Positions 23,341 through 34,005 of a stretch of 64,000 nt of DNA are shown in pieces. Origin of the DNA: Tricholoma matsutake (Eukaryota; Basidiomycota; Agaricomycetes; Agaricales; Tricholomataceae); NCBI GenBank assembly GCA_026075535.2, contig AP026550.1, forward strand, positions 7,006,001-7,070,000, in the 5' to 3' direction. The translations under genes and the position numbers were made by a program. The notes beneath the pieces are model-generated. The model was not told where the DNA came from, did not search any database, and worked only from the letters and a program-made list of their open reading frames with translations. Numbering within the stretch: position 1 is the stretch's first letter; each line of letters starts with the position of its first letter.

Positions 23341-24273
23341 CAGTAGAGTAGAACCTATAAAACAAAAGAAACAAGTTACTTAGTTTATAAAAACAAAAAG
23401 CAAACAAAAAAAAAATTATGTAGGGCCAAATGACGTGATCTGCATTGTTTGGGCCCGTGTTCCATCCAGTTGGCTCGTTTGCTGTCATTACCAGTAGAGT
23501 AGAACCTATAAAACAAAAAAAATGAGTTAGTTTATAAAAACAAAAAGCAAACAAAAAAAAACTTACTTAGGGCCCAAATGATGCAATCTGCATTGTTTGG
23601 GTCTGCATTCTGTCCAATCACATCGTTTGGGCCCGTGTTCTATCTGGCAGTAGAGTAGAACCTATAAAACAAAAGAAACAAGTTAGTTAGTTTATAAAAA
23701 CAAAAAGCAAACAAAAAAAAACTTACTTAGGGCCCAAATGACGCGATCTGCATTGTTTGGGCCTGCGTTCTGTCCAATCATGTCGTTTGCACCCCTGTTC
23801 CATCTGGGAACCTATAAAACAAAAGAAACAAGTTAGTTAGTATATAAAAACAAAAAGCAAACAAAAAAAACTTACTTAGGGCCCAAACAATGCGATCTGC
23901 ATCATTTGGGCCTGTGTTCTGTCCAATCACGTCATTTGGGCCCATGTTCTGTCTGGCAGTAGAGTAGAACCTATAAAACAAATGAAACAAGTTAGTTAGT
24001 ATAAAAAAACAAAGAGCAAACAAAAAAAAACATACTTAGGCCCCAAACGATGCAATCTGCATCATTTGGGCCCGCATTCCATCCAGTCGGCTCCTTTGCG
24101 GGTGGTGGTGATGGCGGCATGGGCATGGGAGTGGTGGCAGTGGGTGTCCATGCAGTGGTGGTGGTGGTAGAGTGGAGAGGAGGGAGAGGTGGTGGTGTCG
24201 TTGAGACTGGTGGTGATGGTTGATGAGCTGGCAGTGTTGATGACACGGCTGTGTGCTTTGTCATGCACAGCAC
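23341..24273 (-). repeat. Tandem exon-intron array (about 150-160 bp per unit) in a putative minus-strand gene
   Basis: On the minus strand each unit is a short exon encoding a variant of FYSTARQNTGPNDVIGQN with GPNDADRIVWAL, followed by an AT-rich intron. The intron begins GTAAGT, holds CTAACTAACTTG branch-like repeats and ends TTTTATAG. Intron ends (CTATAAAAC on the plus strand) lie near 23354, 23505, 23662, 23812 and 23971. An upstream exon (about 24270-24040) encodes a Ser/Thr/Pro-rich start ending EPTGWNAGPNDADCIVWGL. Some units have decayed donors or a TAG. I do not recognise the protein. It lies inside the region that interrupts the element-2 accessory gene. Confidence 0.6.
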
Positions 24274-24304
24274 CCCAATGGTACCTAGAGCAGTTAGTGG
24301 ATAT

Positions 24305-24620
24305 ACATTGTAAATCTATGTGGTGTAGTGGTTATATTGGCTGTGTTATGATGTTGTCATCTAATGCCAAGGGTTCAATTCTGGCTCATGACATTTATTT
24401 TATTACTTAGTAGTAATAAAGACTCCTGGTTAAATCCCAGTGGAGTCCCGGTGGATTCCTGGTAGAGTCCTGGTAGAGTCCTGGTGGATTCCTGGTGAGT
24501 CCCACTGGATTCCTTCCTGTTAGAGTCCTGTTAGAGTCCTGAGAGTCCTGGTGGATTCCTGGTACCAGAGTCCTGGGTAATTCCAGGAATTCCTCCTGGA
24601 AGAGTGTAATTTACCAGGAA
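24305..24620 (+). mobile_element. tRNA-derived SINE-like unit with AGTCCTGG-rich tail
   Basis: An A-box-like TGGTGTAGTGGTTA (24321-24334) and a B-box-like GGTTCAATTCT (24372-24382) are followed by a short body. The tail consists of repeated GAGTCCTGGTGGATTCCTGG-like units and contains GAGTCCCACTGGATTCC, shared with the unit at 22322. The two heads differ and the tails match, a pattern seen in SINE families. Confidence 0.6.
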
Positions 24621-25028
24621 TCAACCAGGAATCCCCCTGGAATGGGAAGAGCCAGGAATATATACTTGAGTCACAAATGGCTGGAACATTGGTTCCCAAT
24701 AATCCTTCAGGAATACATGGGGGAGGACGAAGACCTCCTTCGAAGGTTTTTTGGACTGCTAACAATTTCATAGTGCGATCGATGTGCTGGGTTCAAATCC
24801 CAGCCATGCTGTATTGTTGATGAAGGAGCCCCAAAATGCATGAAATGCACCAGTGAGGCACAGGGGTGCTACTGGGAAGGGATGTCAAGGAGGGGGATTT
24901 GCAAAGGTGAGGCGGCAAAAGTCAGGGGAACAAGGAGCAGGGATTCAAAACAGGTGACATGCCCAAAATCAGGTACAAAAGTTGTTTGAAGTAATTTCAT
25001 AGTGTATGCTAACCTATTTTTCGGATCA
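24621..25028. other. Repeat-rich spacer with a third B-box-like motif
   Basis: CCAGGAATCCCCCTGGAA-type inverted sequence lies near 24630-24650. A B-box-like GGTTCAAATCC is at 24790-24800, with only a weak A-box upstream. It may be a third, damaged SINE. No gene is seen. Confidence 0.35.
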
Positions 25029-25640
25029 GGAAGTGCCTCAAATCCGTGTTGTGGGCCCTGTTGAGGACATTAGTATATTTTGGGGAAGGAACATAAGCTA
25101 TGGTCAAAAGGAAAGGGAAAAGCAAAGGCAAAGGGGTCACAGGGTTTTGAGGATGTAGATGAAGAAATCACTATACGTCGTCGAATCCTGGCAACAAGGT
25201 TGGTGGAGATGAAGGTTGAGATGGAGGTTTTGCACAGGCAAATAGAAGTTGTTGAAAAGATGTTGGAAGAGTAGAAAGAAAAAAAAAACTTCATAGTATT
25301 TTTCTTTGAAAATGATATTTTGTGAGTTTTAATGAAAGGGGTGATAAGAAAAGTAAAAATGAAATATGAAAATAAGGGAAAGGTTCAGTAGATCATCATG
25401 GCCAAAAAACCCTTCTGGAGTTTGCACGACCGTGCTATAATGTGATATCACGACTTGTATTGTACACTAGAAATTGAAGTCATAGGTAAGTGATCGCGAA
25501 CACAGAAAAGGGAATAATTAATCATCTTCGAAGTCTGGAAGGTCTTCGGGAATATCTTTGTTGATGTTCAAAGTTTTTCAAAGTGTTTCGAGATGTTCTG
25601 AGTCAATATTGAGGAAGTTTGGAGGAAGGGCAATAGATTT

Positions 25641-27557
25641 TCAAGCAAAATAGGGAAGAAGTTGGAAGGTGGCAACTGGTTGATGGAATACTGATCCGTT
25701 GAGTTTGCAGATGATGTAGGCTCCTCCATAGTTTCGATCAATGACAATGAGGGGACCTAAATATTGAGGTTGCATCTTGCGATTGAGGGATTTCTCAATT
25801 TGCGTGTTTTGAAGTAGGACCAGGTCACCTTTTTCGAGGTTGTAGTTGTGCATCATTCATTTGTGAATGAGTTTGAAATGTTTTGCGGCTTCAAGTTGAG
25901 CAGTGTAGACTTTCAAATATAGAACTTTGAGGTTGGCTGATCATTTCTGTAGTGCAATTGCTCGTCAAGCAATGAGGTCTGTTGTCGATAAGATAGAATT
26001 GGGAGGGGGTTGCAAGTATGTTGCTTCAGAGATGTTGAGTGGGATGAGGGGATGTGATCCTGTAACTGTGAAGTAAGGAGAACAACCCATACATCTACGA
26101 ACCATTACTTATTCTGCCCAAAAGACAGAGTGTGCTCCATTTGACCATTTGCTCTGATCTCCATCGACTGCTTTGAATAACAATTGTCAAATATCAAAGT
26201 GAGCTCTTTTGACAAGTCCATTTGCATGAGAATTGTAGCCGCTAATTTGAATATGGTTAATGTGATATCATTTCAAAAGGTACTCCAATACTGCGATGAA
26301 GGCTGATCTGTTATCGCTCACGATTTTGTATAGGGAGCCCCATCGACAAATAATGTCTTTGAAGATCCAATCGTGGCATTTTCTTGTCAAAGTTTTCACC
26401 ATTTGGGATAGGTCATTAGTGAACATCGACCTTGTATGATATACTTGAATCCACCCAAAAGAGGCATCTGCATAGTATCAATGTAAACCTTGATGAAAAG
26501 GGGTGCTGGAGTGGCGACTGTAGGTGGAATAAGGAGATTTTGAGTTTGTCAAATTTGGCAGAGGTGGCAAGTACAAATAAACCATGCAATGTCGGCTTTC
26601 ATGTTTGGCCACCAAAATTGAAGGGCAATGACTGATTTTATAGCAAAAATCATCTTGTGTCTGATATCGTCGTGTGCTGCACAAATAATTTTGAGACGAC
26701 GTTCAGGGATTGTGACAATTTTGTGAGCTCCATGGGAGTCCTTTCTCCATAGTTTGCCTGAGTCTAAAAAGAAATCGGTGCAATATTGAACGAAGGTAGT
26801 GTATTTGGAATCCAATAAGTCTGGACCAAATCATCTAACCATTTTTGAATGTGAAGTAATCGTTCAGCATCCTTTTTCACATTGTTTGTTTGTGGGACAT
26901 TGTTGTAGGTAAAATCCTCCCCCTTACTGAGATCTGAAGAGAGGGAGAGTGTTGAAATTTGATGGGAAGGAAAGGGATGAGTCATAATGGGATTGATTTG
27001 ATGTATAAAACTGTGAAGCCGGTCAATCCAGTCTCCAAAATCGTTTTTGGTATTGAACTGATCATCTTTGTCTTGTGGAGGACACCTCAAAAGTCCATCT
27101 GGACCATGATGTGTGCCTGCCACATGGACTAATGTGAAGTGGAAGGTTAGAATTGATACAATCCATCGATTGATGCTAGCGCTAGGCACGATATCAGGAT
27201 TCGAGAGCATGCCTTTGATATACCTTGCATTGACTTCAACAATGAGGTTTTGTACCCCTATTAAATACAATTGAAGTGCACCAAGGGCATGATATAAACC
27301 ATAGAGTTCGAGTTTCAGTTGCAAAAACTGGGATTCATGGTCGTTAAGCGTGATCAAGCCAAATCAACTGTAATACCATTTTTGAGGATTGTCAGGATCA
27401 CATTGCATGAGAAAGAAACCAACAGCGATGTGCAAAGTGTCGACGGATAGGATAACTGGGGCAGGGGATGAGTAGTTGATTCAAGGTCCCCATTTGCTAA
27501 CTGCTGCGATGCGAGTGGGATTGGCCATATGACCTTCAATGTTGCATCGATGCCCTA
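25641..27557 (-). pseudogene. pol of gypsy element 2, RNase H and integrase, inactivated
   Basis: Leftwards from 27557 it reads an RNase H N-terminus (stops and frame changes near 27480 and 27365), ITLNDHESQFLQLKLELYGL and VEVNARYIKGMLSNPDIVPS. A linker follows, holding a copy of the polypurine tract (26915-26931). The integrase zinc region reads IICAAHDDIRHKM ... FWWPNMKADIAWFICTCHLC. The core is heavily broken but shows YHINHIQISGYNSHANGLVK. The C-terminus reads GDLVLLQNTQIEKSLNRKMQ and ends FQLLPYFA (25641). Several expected Arg codons read His or stop, as CpG decay predicts. Confidence 0.78.
26915..26931 (-). promoter_or_regulatory. Candidate central polypurine tract of gypsy element 2
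   Basis: The minus strand reads TCAGTAAGGGGGAGGAT, 17 bases identical to the 3' polypurine tract and its LTR junction at 21416-21432. It lies in pol between RNase H and the integrase zinc region. The repeat is seen directly; a priming role is inference. Confidence 0.5.
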
Positions 27558-27563
27558 AAACGA

Positions 27564-28931
27564 TGATGATGCTCAACCCAGAAACCCAAACAAAACCCAC
27601 AAAATGGCTTCAGATGGTATAACACGAGTCAGAGGAAGGATGCGAGGCCCTCTAGATGTCACCTGTCAGACTGACTGTCAAATAGTCATAAAACAACTGC
27701 TTGTTGAAGCAGTTCGAAGCTAAAAGAATGTGTTTCGAGGACTTGTAATGATTTTCGAGACCTTGCGATGATTTTCGAGATGTCGCGATATTTTTCGAGG
27801 TTTTTTTGAAGAAGTTTCGAGGAATTCCGAGTGTGCAAATATGTTTGGATGCAAGATCGGGGGACTAGATGAGTAGTAGAAACAAAGCAAGGGTGAATCG
27901 AGGGAATCAAGAGTGAGAATGACGTAATGCAAGGAATCTCGAGGAATTTCGAGGAGTTTCGAGGAATTTTAGCATAAAACACCAAACTTTGGACTGAATA
28001 AGACTAAACTGAACTCTCAAATCACTGTGATCTGGGAGGAAGACGACGACTTTCTTGTTTTTCTTTGTATCTAGTACATCTTTTTATATAAAATAAAGAA
28101 AGTACCTAAAAAGGCTAGAGAACATGAGGCAAACATGTGGAAAACTCGAGGCCAAAGACAATATAAGTATATCAGAACAATAAAGCGAGCCTAGAAGGGT
28201 GAATATAATGCATGATGAAGAAATAATAAGAAAGAATAGCTAAAACTGGACTGTCCTTGTTATAAATTGAATAAAAGATCGGAAACTGCTTTGAGTGGAT
28301 TGTATGTGTGCACATGCGGTCGAAATGTGTTTGATATACTTGAGATAGTGTCCCATGCATCCAGTATGTGTCCGAAGATCATTCAAATAGGAAATACTGT
28401 GTCCGACGATTTTTTTGAGGTTCAATGTTTTTCAAAGATTTTCGAAGGTTCTTCGGACTTTGTTCGTGGCCCGATATCAGTGCGATATTGTTCAACAATG
28501 GTAGGGGGTATGTCTGGCATGTGTGCGATGACCATTGGGATAGCGATATAGTGTCTGATGTCAATTTTCAATGTTTGATGATTTTCGAAGTCGGTCAAGG
28601 AAATATCGGACTTGTTTGAAGGCCGATATCGCTGCAATATTGCTCAATACTGGTTCAGAACTCATCGACGATGTTCCAGGTGTATGTCCTGAGCTGTCTG
28701 AAGGTCGGGGGAATTGTATTATGGCGGCCAAAGGCATGCAAAGAATTTCGAGGTGTCACGAAGAGTTTCAAAGCATTGCAAAGAATTTCAAAGCATTCTT
28801 GTGACTTTGTAGAGCTTCAGAGGAATTCATAGAGCTTTGATGATGATTGTAGAGATTTGACGATGATTGTAGAGCTTTGATGATGATTGTAGATGTGTTT
28901 TCTGAGCTTGAATGACAAGGTGGACCTATCA
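27564..28931 (-). repeat. Solo LTR of the element-2 family inside element 2's own RT
   Basis: On the minus strand it starts TGATAGGTCCACCTTG and ends GGTTGAGCATCATCA. The flanking 4-bp duplications are ACGA (27560-27563) and ATGA (28932-28935), identical apart from a C/T change at a CpG. It splits the RT: the fingers and palm are to the right and RNase H is to the left. Confidence 0.85.
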
Positions 28932-28935
28932 ATGA

Positions 28936-30048
28936 TTATTTTGGGAACACAAAGATATAGTTTTGGACCTGAAAATGTTCCTCTGCAATACTTCATATGT
29001 TGGACTATGCGATTCAAATTCCCAAAATGCTCCCAGATGAAGCATCGAATGCCTGGGTTGTTGGTGATCATTTTGTAAGATCTGCCAATTGTTCAATATT
29101 CTGATTTCGGACCCTTAACTGGTGTGTCATTGATGTAAGGGATAGTGATATGAGGGACTTCGGGTTGTAGGATAAATGTGATGTCATCGTGTAAGATCAG
29201 AACCAAGTTCATCCAACCCATTGGTAGGGTGACGATTCGGAGCATGCCAAAAGGAGTCTGGAAAGTCATTAGATCTTGAGAAGATTCAGCCACTAGCCTT
29301 TTATTGAATGTGACATATAAGCCCAACATTCCACTGCAAGTGTGGCCCCCAAACTGTTCAGCTAGATGCTTGGAGATTGGGACAACACCAGAGTGTTGAA
29401 TCATTACTTGGTTTAATGGCTCAAGACTGTGGACAATTTGAAGTGATTTCACATCTTTCTTTGCAATGCAAAACCATTGCAATCGATACAATGAGTTTGA
29501 CAACTCATATACTCCTGCTTCTATCTTCTTCCTCAGCATTTTGCAGATCTGTTTGTACAGACCAGGAGATATAGGGATGTTATGTTCAACCCAAGGAGTG
29601 TGAGGAACAATGGGGAATTTGATAGGAGGGAAGAAGTTGGGGCAAAAACTTCCTTGTTCTTGTTCAGTCCATGCAAAACCGGTTTCATGATTTCAAATAA
29701 AATCATGCATGAGGTTTTGTTCTTTGGGCCAAAGGAAATTGTGGGGATGGTTTTTGTCAATAATAGCCTTTCATTTGAGGGAATATTGGGGAGATGGGAT
29801 AAATGATGGGGGATGGGGATTGAGTTTTGGCATATTCTTGAGGGGGTCGCCAGGGATAGTTCAAATAATGCAAAATTGACCAGGTAGTTCTGTAATAACT
29901 GGTTGAACTTTCTGTGCAACTGGTTTGTACTTCTTCTTTGGAGCTGCGAAGATTGGGTATAAGGAGTCAGTTGATGAGACATCAGGAGGGGAAATGATAG
30001 TAGAATCATGCATAGGGATGGCCATTGAGGCCAATAAAAACATTGCAT
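28936..30048 (-). pseudogene. pol of gypsy element 2, reverse transcriptase N-terminal and palm part, inactivated
   Basis: From about 29960 leftwards a frame reads a Pro-rich upstream part, then LRKKIEAGVYELSNSLYRLQ (29539), LQIVHSLEPLNQVMIQHSG, and FQTPFGMLRIVTLPMGWMNL. The catalytic box follows: IPYINDTPVKGP, with Asn at the expected first Asp (codon 29131-29129). After a frame change it reads NPGIRCFIWEHFGNLNRIVQ and HMKYCRGTFSGPKLYLC and stops at the solo LTR boundary. No gag or 5' LTR is visible upstream. Confidence 0.8.
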
Positions 30049-31555
30049 ACTGGTGGCTAGCGGTAACGGATACCTCTCACATATGACTGGGCCTATCTTA
30101 GTTATTTGTTGATAGTTGTTTACTGGTAACTACTTTTTACTTACAATGTACACAACATAGCAACCAACTATACTGGATTCTGCTCTGTTAGGTGCAACAT
30201 AAGTCTCAAGTATTCTAAGCTAGTAACTGCCCATTACATTTTTTTGAGCTCCAAATAGAAGTATAAAGTTATTACTTATATTAGATATATTCAACTGGCA
30301 AACAAACATAGTGACCCAACGCCTTTGACAACAAGACAGATGATGACTGCGACCGCTACACAACAAGCCCCAGCCCAAGCAGAAGTAGGAGGGTTGAGAG
30401 TAGACAAGAGTCCCAGAGTGGACTCTCTAAAGGCAAAGGCACACGAAACTGGACCGAGAATGATGACACAGGCTCCATTGTCACCGATACCAGTGCCGAC
30501 TGGACTCGCTACACAAGTACCTAAGCCACAGGGATCTGGTCATCGAGTAGGTGACAGGCGCGCACCCAGCACGCTGAACCCCTTCATCTCAGAACATTGA
30601 GGGGATATGCCACCGCCCTTCCCACTGGCCCCGGCATTCACATCTTTGCACCAACTACCCAAAACCCCAGAAGCTCACATAGGTAAGCTACATTGTATTG
30701 AATGATATGGGTTCAATAGATGCTGTCGAACTCACTATATAAAGTCACTATACTATATTAACCAATGACTACATTGCACACTGATTATTATACCTTACAA
30801 TAGACATGCATTAGGAATGTAATACAGACATTAGTAACATTTGAAATGCAACAGGCACAGACATGGCCATGGCATCGCCATCAGGCATGGACATGGGAAT
30901 GGGCAATATTAACCTATGAATACTATTGACTGTATACATTGTATTATCTGTTTTGATGGACACTGTCAAACTCACTATATATTTGTACATACTCTATTAA
31001 TTAACCAATGACTACATTACTACTTTACTTGCTGTACCATACAGATAGACATGCATTAAGAACATAGTACAGACATTAGTAATGTTTGAAATGCAATTGC
31101 AGGGGAAGGGGATGGGGACTATTGACTGTATACATTGTATTATCTGTTTCGATGGACACCATCGAACTCACTATGTATTGTACCATACAGATAGATGTGA
31201 ATTAAGAACATAGTACAGACATTAGTAATGTTTGAAATGCAATTGCAGGGAAGGGGATGGAGATGGGGACAGGGATGGGGACAGGGATGGGGACAGGGAT
31301 GGGGACAGGGATGGGGACAGGGATGGGGACAGGGATGGGGACAGGGATGGGGACAGGGATGGGGACAGGGATGGGGACAGGGATGGGGACTGGAGCAGGG
31401 ATGGGGATGGGGATGGGAGTGGGGATGGGGATGGGAATGGGGAAGTGGTGCTGACATCAGAGCTTGACAGGACCACAAAAACAATGATATTACTACAATG
31501 ATGTGCATTAAGAACAGAATACAGACAAAAGCTACATAGATGTATATATAATGAG
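30049..31555 (+). other. Repeat-rich region with a possible small spliced gene
   Basis: A frame from an ATG near 30337 (MMTATATQQAPAQAEVGGLR) runs to 30600 but has no recognisable domain. Downstream, three diverged copies of an intron-like block (containing GAACTCACTATAT ... TTTGAAATGCAA and ending in CAG) start near 30720, 30960 and 31152 and are separated by short ATGGGGATGG exons. A 12-bp array follows. The region is continuous with 41756 onwards once the hAT element is removed. Confidence 0.4.
31263..31441 (+). repeat. 12-bp minisatellite GGGGACAGGGAT and hexamer variants
   Basis: About eleven near-perfect 12-bp units run from 31263 to 31391. GGGATG/GGGAGT/GGGAAT hexamers continue to about 31441. 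All three forward frames stay open because 12 is a multiple of 3, so long frames here are not evidence of a gene. Confidence 0.9.
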
Positions 31556-31767
31556 TAGGGACTACCATGGATGGCCATCATCTGGGTGACCATCCATGGA
31601 TATGATATATGGGGATATGGATATGGATATTGCATGGGTGATATCCATGGATGAACAGATGGTTACTATTAAATTTAAATAAATGAGTAATTCCGAGTTC
31701 TCAATTTATTGAGATGAGGTATTGTCGATTGAGCTGGCTGGATGTCTCATCTGATGTATTAGTGCGG

Positions 31768-32284
31768 TAATTGCTGAAGTGGCCTATTTTGATTCTCATC
31801 CGTTTTGGATCTTGCCAGGCCCCTTTAGTAACCCCCCTCCCCTTTTTCGCCTGTAAACATCAATCGAAATGGAATGGCCAGAAGTGGGGCCCTGATTCTA
31901 CAAAAACCAAGCCAAAGCCAGCTGGCCACTGCAACAGTGGCTGTGTATGCTCTAAGTGGGTAAAGCCCCCAGCCCCCTACAGAACTCGGAATTGCCATGC
32001 AACGCAATGGCCCTCTAGCACAAGTATAGTCTTGGTAAGGAATGACAGTACTTTACTGTCCCCCACGTAATCTGCACAGACTCCGAGCAGAATCCTACCA
32101 GAGTCTGAGCAGAGTCCTAGCTGTCTGCATGGAGTCTGCAGACAGTCCTCGGACTCTGCCCAGAGTCCTAGTAAAATTTTTTTCAGAGTTGTAAAGACAA
32201 AAGTTGGATCAAAATCCGAGCAGAGTCCGAGCAAAGTCCTAGCTTGCAGGTGACTTAGTGATTAAATTTAGTTCACAGTCCCTC
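31768..32284. other. Interior of the hAT element, no gene seen
   Basis: GAGTCCTAG/GAGCAGAGTCC repeats at 32070-32250 resemble in style the AGTCCTGG tails of the SINE-like units near 24.5 kb. No supported coding region. Confidence 0.35.
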
Positions 32285-32850
32285 ACATAGTGATGTTATA
32301 ACCGGATTTTCATGCTGAGTTTGAAAATGACATCTGTATGATGTGACCTATATATAGAACATAGTGATGTTATATACCATTCTGACTGGATTTTTATGCT
32401 GAGTTTGAAAATGATATCCATCTGATCATGTGACCTACCATATATGGAACATAGTGATGTTATATACCATTCTGACTGCAATTTTCAGCTGAGTTTGAAA
32501 ATCACCCTTGCATAGTCATGTGACACACTGTATATAAAACAGAGTGATGGTACATACAATTTTGACCAGATTTTTTAATCTGAGTTTCACATGCTTTTTC
32601 TTGATATTCTTGCACTCTCTTTGAATGATCAAGTAAAGCCATTAAGGCATCATCAAGATATACCTCTTGTATTTTTGTCATTCTCACACTTTTATTGAAT
32701 GATCAAATCCAATTGGTGTGTGAAATACAGAATCATCAAGATATCCTGGCAGGATATTTAGTGTCATATTAGAGTATGTTGAAGGGAAACTTTTGAACAG
32801 TGTTGTTATACACCATTCTGACCTGCTTTTCATGCCGAGTTTGAAAATGA
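32285..32850. repeat. Degenerate tandem repeat of about 75-90 bp
   Basis: Units contain ATAGTGATGTTATA, CATTCTGACTGGATTTT, GCTGAGTTTGAAAATGA and ATGTGACCTA. They start near 32287, 32361, 32451 and 32538, with a fifth related copy near 32797. Open frames here simply read the repeat. Confidence 0.75.
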
Positions 32851-32888
32851 CTGTCATGTGACCTACTATCAAGGAGGTTGGAGGAATC

Positions 32889-33175
32889 ATGAAGTACTGG
32901 CATCAAGCCATTGAGCAGCGACCTCAGTTAGCAAAGATGGGGCTTGATTTTTGCTCAGCACCAGATAAGTGTAATAATTCTCATTTTTGCTTCTACTCAG
33001 ACACTCTTTTAGCATCATCGGTGGATGCTGAACATGCATTCACAGTTGGAAGGCTTGAGATCAATCACCTTCAGCATAACACCAGCCCACAGACCTTCAA
33101 GGCTCAAGTTGCAGTTGGATCTTGGGCCAAAACTCCACTCTATCCAGGACTTTCAGAAACCATTAAGATTGTTCA
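32889..33175 (+). pseudogene. hAT transposase C-terminal (dimerisation) region, interrupted by gypsy element 3
   Basis: The translation shows LDFCSAP, an intron-like gap (about 32965-32999, ending TACTCAG), then SSVDAEHAFTVGRLEINHLQ HNTSPQTFKAQVAVGSW. This is the conserved C-terminal block of hAT transposases (SAP...T.DAER.FS..). The frame resumes after 40891 with VQKQMGSEEQVG. Upstream catalytic regions are absent, so only the C-terminal end remains. Confidence 0.75.
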
Positions 33176-33869
33176 TGTTAAGAACTGATCCTAGAGTGTG
33201 CATCAGAATCCGATCGGACACCATGGGTGATAATAGCGGGAGTTGTCGGGTCGATGCAGATTCTGTGGGAGGGGAAACAGAAAGGACTTGGCTTCAGCTT
33301 GTAAGAAGCTGTGCTCTTCACCTCGTCTGGTGTCCTAATTTCAAGTCAAAAGTTTAGAGGTAGGAGCAGGAAAGTGCAGGTAAACACGGGGAGGAGTACA
33401 GAGGGACTTAGGTTAAGTTCAGGTGAGGTTAGAACTTCAGAGGGAGACTAGAGGTCGAGTCAAATGGAGTTCAGACTCTTAGAGAACTGAGGTTGGAGTA
33501 GAAGGAGGTTTAGATTGGCAGGATAAAGTCGAGTCTATGTCGATATACAAACTGAGGAATACAAGGCAAAACTAACTAAGCTTAAATACTGTAGTCCGGA
33601 ATAATGCAGAACAGGAACAAAGATTGCAGCAGTGTCTCGACTGCGTAGATAAATTATCTAGTGGGAGCTGCACAGGAATCTGTAGTCGAATTTGCAATAG
33701 AGACGGCAGCCTTGGGAAGGCAGCCATGGATGCTGTACAAGGTGGCCTGGTGCACAGCAGTGTGGGCAGTGCAAGGCGGCTGGGAACAAAATTGGAAGGA
33801 GTAGACAAATGTCGGGTTTGATGTGCGGGAAAGAGTCGGACGGATGTGGGTTCTGATCGGTTCTTGACA
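33176..33869 (-). repeat. 3' LTR of gypsy element 3
   Basis: It runs from TGTTAAGAACTG to GGTTCTTGACA on the plus strand. It lacks an 11-nt segment (GCGAGGAATGG) present near the end of the other copy. Confidence 0.93.
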
Positions 33870-33885
33870 GTATTTCCCCCTTAGT
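33870..33885 (-). promoter_or_regulatory. 3' polypurine tract of gypsy element 3
   Basis: The minus strand reads CACTAAGGGGGAAATAC next to the LTR. The 12-mer AAGGGGGAAATA recurs in pol at about 36656-36667. Confidence 0.75.
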
Positions 33886-34005
33886 GCTGAGCCTATGAGG
33901 CACGTGAGGGTTTGAGTCTGAATGAGGAAGTTGGTTGAATTTCCGAATGCAGCAATTGGTTGAAAAATTTTTCACGTTCCTTCCTTCCCCCATCAGCTAT
34001 CAAAT

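Larger units (their letters stand above)
21566..25274 (+). pseudogene. Antisense accessory gene of gypsy element 2, interrupted
   Basis: Exon 1 (21566-21685) encodes MSLLADLNNEVLDYAKSMPE; a 41-bp GTAAG...TTTAG intron follows. Exon 2 (from 21727) encodes AEYNELADNLGEECDSAVQN and an acidic coiled-coil-like region. A 1-nt shift near 21920 leads to LREDL-like and IIRIGKWKVVEIDVNNDGED sequence ending in KFCDKQTA-stop at 22262. A donor GTAAG near 22276 could join an acceptor CGGATCAG at about 25028 and a last exon EVPQIRVVGPVEDIS ... EITIRRRILATRLVEMKVEM, which ends at 25274 after another shift. The roughly 2.7 kb between is filled with SINE-like and repeat DNA. It runs convergent to pol, the same place as the intact accessory gene of element 3. 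Joining the last exon is inference. Confidence 0.55.
20402..30048 (-). mobile_element. Gypsy element 2: Ty3/Gypsy-type LTR retrotransposon, 5' end lost
   Basis: On the minus strand the order is RT (30.0-28.9 kb), RNase H, integrase (27.5-25.6 kb), an antisense accessory gene, the polypurine tract CAGTAAGGGGGAGGA (21418-21432) and the 3' LTR (20402-21417). No matching 5' LTR or gag is seen to the right of 30048. A solo LTR of the same family (27564-28931) splits the RT. The order RT-RH-IN makes it Ty3/Gypsy type; the IN end shows no chromodomain that I can read. Confidence 0.82.

Noticed and set aside
27686..28805. Small frames on both strands between 27.7 and 28.8 kb, repeated near 44.6 kb and 61.6 kb
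   Set aside because: They lie within LTR copies and repeat because the LTR does; none is conserved in length or frame.
31228..31501. Long overlapping open frames of Gly-Asp-Arg, Gly-Met-Gly-Thr or Pro-Cys-Pro-His type
   Set aside because: They read a 12-bp minisatellite in every frame and on both strands, so openness is forced by the repeat.
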